Assembly: GCA_902825855.1 (NCBI GenBank)
Contig: CADECW010000048.1
Coordinates: forward strand, 1-49,407
Reading direction: 5' to 3'
Length of the DNA stretch: 49,407 bases
Source: an uncultured Rhodospirillales bacterium
GTDB lineage: Bacteria > Pseudomonadota > Alphaproteobacteria > Reyranellales > Reyranellaceae
The notes beneath the pieces were generated by a model. That model ran no database searches. It saw only the letters and a list, made by a program, of their open reading frames with translations, and was not told where the DNA came from. Shown here piece after piece: positions 27,277-35,715 of this stretch (positions are counted from its first letter, which is position 1; every line of letters begins with the position of its first letter). Both the position numbers and the translations under genes were made by a program.

Positions 27277-30200
27277 TGAGCGAGACCAGCCGGATCGCGG
27301 CGATACGGATCGCCGGCGGGGAAAGCGAACCGTTCTATTCGGCTAAGCTGCGCGTCTTCTACTGGGACAGCGGCACCAATTCGGACCAGATCGTCAAGGA
27401 CGTCGCCGGCCTGAGGGTGCTGCTCGCGGATGCTGATGCCAAGCCGGTCGAGCATGGCGGCATCGATCAGATGCACCTGCCGCTGATGTTGCGCGGCTAC
27501 GTTCGGCCGCAGGAGCACAAGGGCGGCGAGAATCACGGCGTCGAGCTGCGCCTCGAGGGCCAGGGGGCGACGTTCGCGGGGAGTCTGGTCACTGACAAGC
27601 CCGTGAGCGACGTCACGCTGGTGCCGATCGGCGGCTGGCCGCAGAAGCTCGGCCCCGACATCGAGATGCCGCAACTGCGGCTCACGGCCGGCGCGGTCCC
27701 GGTGGCGCTTGCGGTCGACGGCAAGCCGCTGCAGAAATTCCTCAAGCTCGTCACCAAGAACAGCCAATCCACCTTGTTCGGCGGCTTCCGGCTTGAGAAG
27801 CCCGCGACCAAGACGCTGCCGCTCACACTGGTGCCGCACGGCATCGAGCTCGACGGCTCGCTGTCGGACCCGACGCGGGACCTGCTCGATGCGCCTGACC
27901 CGGCGGCGCGCATTCGCGGCCGCTTCCGCCTCGAGCGCCGTCCAAGCCAGGACGCCAAGCCCCGATATTGGCTGCGCCTGATCGGTGGGCATCCAGACAA
28001 ACCCGGAGCTATGGAGCAGCTCGAGGCGCGCATCGCCCGCGCGTTCGGCGATCTCGGCAGCGAGAAAAATGCGCCACTGGCCGTCCGCTTCGACCGGCGG
28101 CCCGGGGTGCCACCGCTGCTCTGGCCCTTGACCATCACGCCGAATGGGCTCGCCCTGACCGAGACCGTCGCGGGCGAATTCGAGATGGCGGTCGAGCCCT
28201 CCGCGATCGACGCGCGTCTGCGGACCGTCAGCGGCTTTCCGGGCGACGTTCCGGGCATCGCGTCGATCCACGGCGAGCATCTCGCGTGGAGAAAGCAGGC
28301 AGATGGTTTCGACGTGGTGATCGCGGCCGGTTCCGACACCGCCGGCGCGCCGCGAGTCGTGATCCACTTCGCGCTTGTGGATGGCGGCTGGACCACGAGC
28401 CTCGAAGACACGTTCGAGACGCAGCCGATCGAGGTGCCGCTCGACGCGACCGCGGCGCGCCTGCTCGCCGCCTACAAGAGCGGGCAGGTCGTCGCCGCGA
28501 CGGCGGCGCGAGCGCCTTATGCCTTTCTCCCGCTCATTGACGGCTGGCTGCAACTCGGCCTCGCCACGGCGCGCAGGGAGAAGCTGCCGGAGCCGGTGGC
28601 GCCGCCGAGCGCCATGAGCGGACGGGTCGTCGCCGCCCACGGCACGTCAGTCGACGGCTTGCGCGGCATCGTCGTCGACGAAGCCGTGCGCCTCGCCCTT
28701 ACCATGCGGTGGTGCAAGCAGAACGCCGCATATCGTCCCGCGAGCGGGACCCTCGACATCCGCGGCGCGCGAGGCCAGTTGCGCGGCTTCGTGTTCGTGG
28801 CCGAGACCGCGCCGACGGCCGCGGAAGCCTTGCCCGACCTTCGCCGCGGGCCGGCCACGACCCGTGACGTGCCGATCGCATTCAACGCCCCGCAGACCGG
28901 GCTGGTGCTGAAGGGAACCTTCATGTGGAAGCCCAATGGGTGGGCGCTCCATGTCACCGATCTGCTGGAGGCCCTGCCGCCCGGCAGCGAACTCACACCG
29001 GCGCCATCGCCGGCCGCCGCGCTTCGCGGCTATGGATGGCAGGTGCCGCACGACCGGCCGTTCATCACCAACCATCCGCTGACGCGGGCCGCGGTCACGC
29101 CTGCCGAGCCTTCGATCTCGCGCGGCCTGCTGCGCTACGCGTTCGAAGGTGGGTTTACCCTCGCGAATGCGCCCGGCAGCGAGGCACCGGCGCTGACGGT
29201 CGAGCATCCGCTGGTTCACGACGACGCGGAGGCCGTGTCCTTCGTGGCGGATACGCTGGTGCTCACCACGCTTCCCGGGCCCGAATTCGTGCCGCAGCAA
29301 TGGCCCAAGGATAAGGGGCAGTTCACGGCCGCGTTGCGCCACGACCTCTCGGTGCTCGACGAGCTGTTCGCCTGGGCCGATCCGCCGCCGCCGAAGTCCG
29401 GGACCGGCCCGCCGCCCGTCACCGAAACCGAAAGTTTGGTTGTCACGGCGCTCGATCCTGTGCGCCTTGAGGAGGTCTGGCGCCAGAACCGGGTCCGGAT
29501 GGCGCTGACGCACACCCAGGACGCCTTCATGACCGGCTGGATCGCGACCGGCACGGAGCGCGAGCAGGATATTTCGACGTTGGTGCAGCCTTACAGCTGG
29601 AAAGATGTCCCGGTGAAGATCGACCTGGCGCCGCGCTGGGGCGCCTATCTGCTCGACGGCAAGACTTATCAGTTGGACACGGCGCTCGCTGGCCTGCGCG
29701 GTGAATTCAATGTGGTGGACGGCGAACTGCAAGCCGGGGGCCAGACGATCGTGGTCCGCGGCAATGCCGCGAGCCTGTTCCGGCTCAATGGCTCGGATCT
29801 GGTCTGGGACTCGCGCGGAACGGGCCTCGGCGCGGCCGCGAGCAATGGCGCCCGTCCGGTCGGGCTCGACGGGACGCCGCGTGGCGTGCTGCGCACGCTG
29901 AGCCAGCCCGAGCGCATCGAGATCGATGCCACCATTCCGTGGATGAAAGCGGCGCGGCTCGCCTTCCACGTTCGCGACCTGCCGATCGACAATAAGGTGT
30001 TCGACGGCGCTGCGAATCCGGTCGAGAGCTCGCCCGGCACTGTCGGACAGGCCTTCGACCGCGCGAACTTTCCCGGCGCGCTACACGAATGGCGCCTGAT
30101 TGAGGAGCCCGAGGCGTCGACCGTGAACAGGACACCGAAGCCGTTCGATCTGCGGTTCGGACCGTTCCTGTTCAGGCCGTCGCGGCTGTTGCGCGTCGAG

Positions 30201-33200
30201 TTCGACGGAAACGGCGCGATTCAGGTCATCAAAGTGATCGGCACGTTGCGCATAGGCCGGCGCTTGCAGTCCGATGGAACGTCCGACGCTGAGCCAGGAC
30301 CGTTCGGCGCCGACCGGATCTATGAGCGTGCAGACCTGTTTTGCCTGACGCTCACGCGTCATGGCAGTTCTTGGACGCCGGCATGGGAGGGCATCAGGCT
30401 CGAGCATGTCGATGCTCCTCAGCCGAAGCTCGTGTTCGCGCCGCGCAATCCGGAAATTTCCTGTGCGGTTCCGCTCGAGGTCGATGCCAAAGGGGGAATC
30501 CCATCGGCGCACCACGCCCGGGTCGATGCCACGATCGTGCTCGACATCGCGAGCCGCAAGGTGCGGCTCGGCGCGCGGCTGTTCGGCCGGGCGTGCGAGC
30601 TGGAATCGCAGGCGACGATCGGCGCGAAGATCGAGTTCAGCTTCAAGCCGACCGGTGTGGCCGCGGCCGCATCCCACGTGCTGCTGCACATCGACGAGGT
30701 CGCTGTGACGCTGGCAGCGGACAGCCAGTCGATCCGCATCGACGGCGCGCTACAGGTGATGCCTGAGAAGACCAAGGTGCCCGATGTGATCGACAACCCG
30801 GACGAGCCGGCGGCCCTCGTCCATGTTGGCCGCGAGGCGGGGGCGTTCCGCTGGCTTGACCTGCCGGCCGCGGACACGCTTGAGCCGTTCGAGCTGTCTA
30901 TCGACCACGCGTCCGGCCGCATTGGCGTCGCCTGGAAGGGAGCCTGGGTGCAGGCACAGCCGTTGTTCGGCCTCGAAGCGCCGGGCGGTTGGGAGGTGCA
31001 GGCGCGCCTCCAAGTCTTCGTCGCGAGCCCCGAGCCACTCCAGACGCTCGCGCCGCTCGCCGCCGCGAGCGCATGGGCGCGGGTCTCCGGCCTCGCGAAG
31101 GGCACCGCGAACCGCATCGACCATCGGCTGCGCACCGATACGGACAGCACCGCACACCATCTCGATGTCACCTGGGAGGTCGCGTTCACGAGCCCCGTGC
31201 GCTGGCCCGTGAACGGGCTGCGCCAGGCCGATGGCAACGCGCTGCCCGATGCATGGAGGTCGCCGAAGGAGGCCGATAGCAAGAAGGCGGGTCGAAGCCG
31301 CAAGATCCGGATCGAAGCCGGCGAGAATCTGACGCACACCGTGAAGGCGCGTTTCCGGCGCCACCGGATTGACGCCGCGCAATTGCGCCGGCTCGCCAAG
31401 CGCATCACGCCACGAGCCAGGATCCCGTTGCTGGTAGAGGTCGAGCATACGCTCGCTGGCAATCAGCGCAGTGCCACCTTCACGACGCTGGATCACGTGG
31501 CGATCACCTCCCTGCAGTTGATGATCGACACGGGGCAGGCGTATGGCTTCGCGCCGCGCTATGCGGGACGGCTCTACCGTGGCCAGGACACCCACGCCAA
31601 GGTGCCGCATCCTGGGCTCGTGCAATTGCCCTGGGCCGTGTCCGGGTTCTTCGACGAAGCCCTGGTCCGCCTCTACGGAACAGAGCTGTTCAAGCCGCAC
31701 CTTCAGACGCCGCTTTTCCTCGGCGGCAGCGCGGCCCTGTTCCCGTATCGGGTGGAGACTGAGCAGCGCGCGGTTACGACGGTCGTGCCCTGGGCGGGCC
31801 TCGACGCGACCTTGCGCGGCGCATTTGCGCCGCTCACCCAGGCGGGCGGGCAATGGGAAGTTGCCGCGCCCGATTTGTGGGGTGGCAATGCCCAAATCGG
31901 ACCGTCGGCGCAGCGCACGATGGTCATTGCAAGCCGGGTGGAGGCCGCGCAGGTCCTCTGCGCCATCGGCAGCGCAGGCCTCGCGCCACTCACGGCGACT
32001 GCAGCGCTCGCCCGCGTCATGCCGGTCGAGCAGTTGTTCTTCGAGAACCTCCGACAAGGCAGCAAGGGGCGGCTCGAGATCGGCGACGATATCCAGGCTG
32101 CGCCGTTCTTCCTGCGTGCTCTGATGGCGATCGAGGCCCGCTGGAACGCGACGCCGGCCGCGGGTGGCCAAGCCGCTTGGCGGGCGCTGTCGCTCCACCC
32201 GGCGCGAGGCGACAAGGGTGGCACGAAGGTCGATCCGGTCGTCGGCATCGAGATCAAGCCGTCGCCGCCGCAAGCCGTGGACAACCGCGCCCAGGTGCCG
32301 GCGGACCTCGTCGCACTGTCCGCGCGGCGGGCGGCGTGGGAGTTCGCCTACCGCCTGGTGCAGGCCGACCGCGCCGATGACGCGGGAGATCTGGCGCCGC
32401 GTGCCGAGCTGGTCGCCCGGGCCCGCGATCTCGACCGCTTCGCCGAATGTGCGATCCGGGAAGTGGATCGCGAGGACCGGATGCCCGGCATCACGGTCGT
32501 CGAGATCCCGAGTCCGCGCGTTCTCCGAGACCGCCGTGACGGCATCGCGATCGATCATCCGGTGCTCGCGCCGTCGCCGTCGCTCGGTTGGCCGAGCTCG
32601 GAGGCGATCGACGGGCTTGACAAGCTCGCGCTGCGGCTCGGCGCCGAGCGTCCGGTGCAGTCCACGGAGGCGGGCTTTGCGGCACGCTTCCGGCAGATCG
32701 GGCTTCCCGGCCACGCCACCAAGGCCATGAGCTATCTCGGCTTCAACCATCGCGTCGCCTATCAACGCGACCTGCGCGTGCCATTCGAAGGACCGGCCGC
32801 GCGACATCTCTCACCCGTCAACACGAGGCTGCGCGCTCCCACCGACGAGGCGCTCGATGTCCCGGCGGACACTGGGCCGATCCTGCCTCCCTACTTCGAG
32901 CTCGCCACGGTCGGGCGGCGCCCGGGAGTGTTCGAGGTCGTCACTGCGGCCGTGACCGTTGCGGCTGAGAAGGAAGCATTCGATCCGGAGCACGCCCGGT
33001 TCGGACGACCCGCGAATTCAGGGCCGGTGGTCGCGCATCAACTGCGCACGCCGCGCTCGCCCGCGCTTCCGGACGACATGGCCGATATCGGGGCTGCCGG
33101 TCGCGAGAGCGACGTTCTCAAATTCAGGCGGCGCACCTATCTGTCACTCGCCGACGGAAGACGCGCCGACCCAAATGCGCCCTTCATCCTCGACAGGTTC

Positions 33201-34469
33201 GGCGCCTTCGCGGGGAGCGCCGACGTGGTGCGCCACGAGGAGGGCGATAAGCACCTGCGGGTCGCCCTGTCGCTGATGGCCGTGCGGGACGCGCCGCAGG
33301 CCGCCATCGGACTGCTCGGTCCGAACTGGGATGGCCTGCTGGCGATCAAGGTCGATGCGGTTGCGGCGAACATTAGCGATACCAGGGCTGCGCTCGATGC
33401 CTTCATGGCGATCCGCACGGCACGCCTGGAGATTGGCGCTGCGTCGTTTGACATGAAGGACAAGACGGCGCCGGTCGTCACCTGGCCTGCCTTCGCCTGG
33501 ACCCTCTCGGTGACGGACCAGTTACAGGCAGCCCGTGACGCGGTGCGCCGCGCGACCGTCGATGTGCCGATCAGGCTGGTGATCACGTTCGGTCACATCG
33601 ACGTGTTGCCGCCGGCGCCGCGCGCGAAGGCGATTTTGCCGCTGGAGCTTGACCCAGGCGACCGGCGCGTTTTGCGCAGCCGGACGCGTACGATCGCGTT
33701 CGGCGATCCATCCTATGACCGGCAACTCGGCAGCACGGCCGAAGGAGACATCAAGCAGGTCGGCGGCTCCCGCGCGTTGCTGTCAGTCGACCGGGAGGAG
33801 TACGATCCGGGCGCGACGCTGTACTTTGCGTGCGACACCATCGATCCGGTGAGCGGACTCTTTGCGACGTTACCTCCGGATCCCAGCGTTCTAGTCCCGA
33901 CCCCGGATCCGGTTTTCACAGTGCGCTTCCGCCGGTTCGGCCGGCCAGATCCGGACGGCACCGCGCACGCGCCCGAGAAGCTGTTCGTTGCCGGTGGGCC
34001 GCCGGCCGGTAACACCGGCGCTGGTTATGAGCTTCCACGATATGTGCCTTACGAACTCTCGCTGCGCCTGCTGCGTCGCGTCGGCGCCGGCGTCGACGGC
34101 GTTGCGCCTCTCGAGCCCGGAGACAGGCTCGAGGTCAGTGCCGAACTCGAAAACGGCGGCGAGACCAAGACGCTCGCGGTGTTCGTCAACATCGTCGCGG
34201 CGCCCGTGATCGCGCCGCCGCCGTGCGTCTATTCAGTGATCGAGTCGGCGGCGGGCGCGCAGGGAGTGTCGCGCGTCGTGCTGCATGCCGCGGCGCCGTT
34301 GCCGCAGCACATCGAGCACCCGGAGCTGCGCAATGGTCTGGCCAATGGCTACGTCAATCGGCGTGCTCTGTTCGTCTGGCGCTTCGCGTACGTCGGCGCC
34401 AGCGACGGCGAGATCGAGCTCGTGAAATACGATCGGTCGGGCGGCGCGCAGCTTCCCGAAAAGGCGTGA
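27276..34469 (+). CDS. Second giant strand-rich protein of unknown family (2,397 residues)
   Basis: The ATG overlaps the stop of the first giant gene (TGATG, 27274-27278), so the two are translated together, probably in fixed ratio. The sequence begins MSETSRIAAIRIAGGESEPF and has no signal peptide or membrane helix. It is almost all predicted beta strand, with recurring short units of alternating charged and hydrophobic residues and few cysteines, suggesting a large scaffold or shell-like assembly. No enzyme motif is recognised. The C-terminus (FVWRFAYVGASDGEIELVKY) ends 38 bases before the SLOG-Tae4 gene. Together the two giant genes cover 18.2 kb, over a third of the window, without a stop or frameshift, which argues for selection on function. 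Confidence 0.8.
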   Translation: MSETSRIAAIRIAGGESEPFYSAKLRVFYWDSGTNSDQIVKDVAGLRVLLADADAKPVEHGGIDQMHLPLMLRGYVRPQEHKGGENHGVELRLEGQGATFAGSLVTDKPVSDVTLVPIGGWPQKLGPDIEMPQLRLTAGAVPVALAVDGKPLQKFLKLVTKNSQSTLFGGFRLEKPATKTLPLTLVPHGIELDGSLSDPTRDLLDAPDPAARIRGRFRLERRPSQDAKPRYWLRLIGGHPDKPGAMEQLEARIARAFGDLGSEKNAPLAVRFDRRPGVPPLLWPLTITPNGLALTETVAGEFEMAVEPSAIDARLRTVSGFPGDVPGIASIHGEHLAWRKQADGFDVVIAAGSDTAGAPRVVIHFALVDGGWTTSLEDTFETQPIEVPLDATAARLLAAYKSGQVVAATAARAPYAFLPLIDGWLQLGLATARREKLPEPVAPPSAMSGRVVAAHGTSVDGLRGIVVDEAVRLALTMRWCKQNAAYRPASGTLDIRGARGQLRGFVFVAETAPTAAEALPDLRRGPATTRDVPIAFNAPQTGLVLKGTFMWKPNGWALHVTDLLEALPPGSELTPAPSPAAALRGYGWQVPHDRPFITNHPLTRAAVTPAEPSISRGLLRYAFEGGFTLANAPGSEAPALTVEHPLVHDDAEAVSFVADTLVLTTLPGPEFVPQQWPKDKGQFTAALRHDLSVLDELFAWADPPPPKSGTGPPPVTETESLVVTALDPVRLEEVWRQNRVRMALTHTQDAFMTGWIATGTEREQDISTLVQPYSWKDVPVKIDLAPRWGAYLLDGKTYQLDTALAGLRGEFNVVDGELQAGGQTIVVRGNAASLFRLNGSDLVWDSRGTGLGAAASNGARPVGLDGTPRGVLRTLSQPERIEIDATIPWMKAARLAFHVRDLPIDNKVFDGAANPVESSPGTVGQAFDRANFPGALHEWRLIEEPEASTVNRTPKPFDLRFGPFLFRPSRLLRVEFDGNGAIQVIKVIGTLRIGRRLQSDGTSDAEPGPFGADRIYERADLFCLTLTRHGSSWTPAWEGIRLEHVDAPQPKLVFAPRNPEISCAVPLEVDAKGGIPSAHHARVDATIVLDIASRKVRLGARLFGRACELESQATIGAKIEFSFKPTGVAAAASHVLLHIDEVAVTLAADSQSIRIDGALQVMPEKTKVPDVIDNPDEPAALVHVGREAGAFRWLDLPAADTLEPFELSIDHASGRIGVAWKGAWVQAQPLFGLEAPGGWEVQARLQVFVASPEPLQTLAPLAAASAWARVSGLAKGTANRIDHRLRTDTDSTAHHLDVTWEVAFTSPVRWPVNGLRQADGNALPDAWRSPKEADSKKAGRSRKIRIEAGENLTHTVKARFRRHRIDAAQLRRLAKRITPRARIPLLVEVEHTLAGNQRSATFTTLDHVAITSLQLMIDTGQAYGFAPRYAGRLYRGQDTHAKVPHPGLVQLPWAVSGFFDEALVRLYGTELFKPHLQTPLFLGGSAALFPYRVETEQRAVTTVVPWAGLDATLRGAFAPLTQAGGQWEVAAPDLWGGNAQIGPSAQRTMVIASRVEAAQVLCAIGSAGLAPLTATAALARVMPVEQLFFENLRQGSKGRLEIGDDIQAAPFFLRALMAIEARWNATPAAGGQAAWRALSLHPARGDKGGTKVDPVVGIEIKPSPPQAVDNRAQVPADLVALSARRAAWEFAYRLVQADRADDAGDLAPRAELVARARDLDRFAECAIREVDREDRMPGITVVEIPSPRVLRDRRDGIAIDHPVLAPSPSLGWPSSEAIDGLDKLALRLGAERPVQSTEAGFAARFRQIGLPGHATKAMSYLGFNHRVAYQRDLRVPFEGPAARHLSPVNTRLRAPTDEALDVPADTGPILPPYFELATVGRRPGVFEVVTAAVTVAAEKEAFDPEHARFGRPANSGPVVAHQLRTPRSPALPDDMADIGAAGRESDVLKFRRRTYLSLADGRRADPNAPFILDRFGAFAGSADVVRHEEGDKHLRVALSLMAVRDAPQAAIGLLGPNWDGLLAIKVDAVAANISDTRAALDAFMAIRTARLEIGAASFDMKDKTAPVVTWPAFAWTLSVTDQLQAARDAVRRATVDVPIRLVITFGHIDVLPPAPRAKAILPLELDPGDRRVLRSRTRTIAFGDPSYDRQLGSTAEGDIKQVGGSRALLSVDREEYDPGATLYFACDTIDPVSGLFATLPPDPSVLVPTPDPVFTVRFRRFGRPDPDGTAHAPEKLFVAGGPPAGNTGAGYELPRYVPYELSLRLLRRVGAGVDGVAPLEPGDRLEVSAELENGGETKTLAVFVNIVAAPVIAPPPCVYSVIESAAGAQGVSRVVLHAAAPLPQHIEHPELRNGLANGYVNRRALFVWRFAYVGASDGEIELVKYDRSGGAQLPEKA

Positions 34470-34507
34470 CGGCGCGACCGATCACATCCTGAGGGGAGAC
34501 GGAAAAC

Positions 34508-35515
34508 ATGGCGACGATTGCGGTGGCCGCGAGTGGAAGTCCTGCCGGTTCCGAACTCGACCGGCTCGCAAGACGGGTCGGGCGGATGGTGGCCGAGCTG
34601 GGATGCGACCTCCTCACCGGAGGTGGATATGGCGCGATGGAAATCGTGGCCCGGTCGTTTTGCGAGACGCCGGGACGATCAGGCCGTTCAATCGGCGTGA
34701 TACCGGGCGAGGGCACCGGTTTTGCCGGCGCGACGTTGGGAACGATCACGGCGTATTCGCTAACTCGGAAGGACTCTTACCCCAACCGATGGATCGAAGT
34801 GCCGATCTTTACGCATCTGCCCGGTACCAATCCCAAGGGAGCCAACTCACGCAATTTTCTGAACATGGCGTCGGGGGACGTGATCGTCATCCTGCCGGGC
34901 GGCCCCGGCACGCAAGCCGAGTTCGAGATCGCGGCCGGTCTCCGCAAGCCGGTCGTCGCCTTTGTCGGGCGCGGCGATCGCGTCGGCAGCTATCCGTTCG
35001 ATGGGCTCGCGCCGCACGCCGAGATCGTCGACGACGAGGACGCTTTGTGGAAGACGCTTCGCGAAAAGCTCCTGCCACTCTTGTTGCCGAGACCGACCTA
35101 CACAAAACTGCGCGGCGTGTACAAGACGGATCCGACACAGATCCATTCCTGCTCTATGCAGTTCCCCAACACATGTGCCATCCGGATGAGCGAGGCGCTC
35201 GCGCAGGTCGTCACCGGGATCAAGGACAAATTTAAGACCGGCGGAGTCAATCTCTGCCCGCACGACTACGTCCGGGGTGCGGAGGATCTCGCAGGCGTGC
35301 TTCGCAAGGCGGACGTGTTCGGACTCTACGACTACGGATTCTCGAATCCAGGATCGGCGCCGTCGTCGGTCAATGGCAAGAAGGGGCTCGTCGCCTATAT
35401 CAACGTGCCCGGCTTTCCGGGCCAGGGGCATATCGACCTGTGGGACGGTACAGCGCCCGCCGGAGATGCCTATTGGAGCGCTGATCCGATCTGGTTCTGG
35501 AAGCTGGCCCCCTGA
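34508..35515 (+). CDS. Fusion of SLOG/LOG-type nucleotide-binding domain with Tae4-type amidase
   Basis: This 335-residue protein has two domains. Residues 1-190 form a Rossmann-like SLOG domain: TGGGYGAM (37-44), SRNFLNM (114-120) and the signature PGGPGTQAE (130-138) with Glu138, as in LOG phosphoribohydrolases and the sensor domains of conflict systems. Residues about 197-335 match type VI secretion amidase Tae4: TKLRGVY, catalytic Cys223 in NTCAIRMSEAL, VRGAEDLAGVL, and His308 with Asp310 in GHIDLWDG, ending in IWFWK. Tae4 enzymes cut peptidoglycan stem peptides in the periplasm. There is no signal peptide here and no Tai4-type immunity gene next to it. A strong site (GAGGGGAGA) precedes the ATG, 38 bases after the giant gene, so it belongs to that operon. 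Confidence 0.85.
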   Translation: MATIAVAASGSPAGSELDRLARRVGRMVAELGCDLLTGGGYGAMEIVARSFCETPGRSGRSIGVIPGEGTGFAGATLGTITAYSLTRKDSYPNRWIEVPIFTHLPGTNPKGANSRNFLNMASGDVIVILPGGPGTQAEFEIAAGLRKPVVAFVGRGDRVGSYPFDGLAPHAEIVDDEDALWKTLREKLLPLLLPRPTYTKLRGVYKTDPTQIHSCSMQFPNTCAIRMSEALAQVVTGIKDKFKTGGVNLCPHDYVRGAEDLAGVLRKADVFGLYDYGFSNPGSAPSSVNGKKGLVAYINVPGFPGQGHIDLWDGTAPAGDAYWSADPIWFWKLAP

Positions 35516-35597
35516 TCATCACTCTTTTGCACCACGCTCGTCCCAGCCGGCGACGGCGCCAAAGCTCTCGCAGAAGCTTACAGGCTGATGGTCGACG

Positions 35598-35690
35598 ATG
35601 GGCTCTCCCCTTGAGGAAGCCGAGCCTTTCGAGACGCTCATGAAACGATACGCAGACATAGCCGGGCGAGCGAACAGCGCGGCAGAATAG
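35598..35690 (+). CDS. Possible 30-residue protein ahead of the Gabija-like genes
   Basis: ATG 35598 opens a short frame, MGSPLEEAEPFETLMKRYAD followed by IAGRANSAAE, ending 25 bases before the OLD-family gene. It is helical and charged, as in small accessory proteins, but the ribosome-binding site is weak and it is too short for family assignment. Confidence 0.25.
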   Translation: MGSPLEEAEPFETLMKRYADIAGRANSAAE

Positions 35691-35715
35691 ATACAACGGG
35701 CCTGGGAGGCGGCGA

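Noticed and set aside
16279..35515. Type VI secretion or phage-tail-like cluster
   Set aside because: Despite the Tae4-type domain, no Hcp, VgrG, PAAR, sheath, baseplate or ClpV-type gene is visible in the window.
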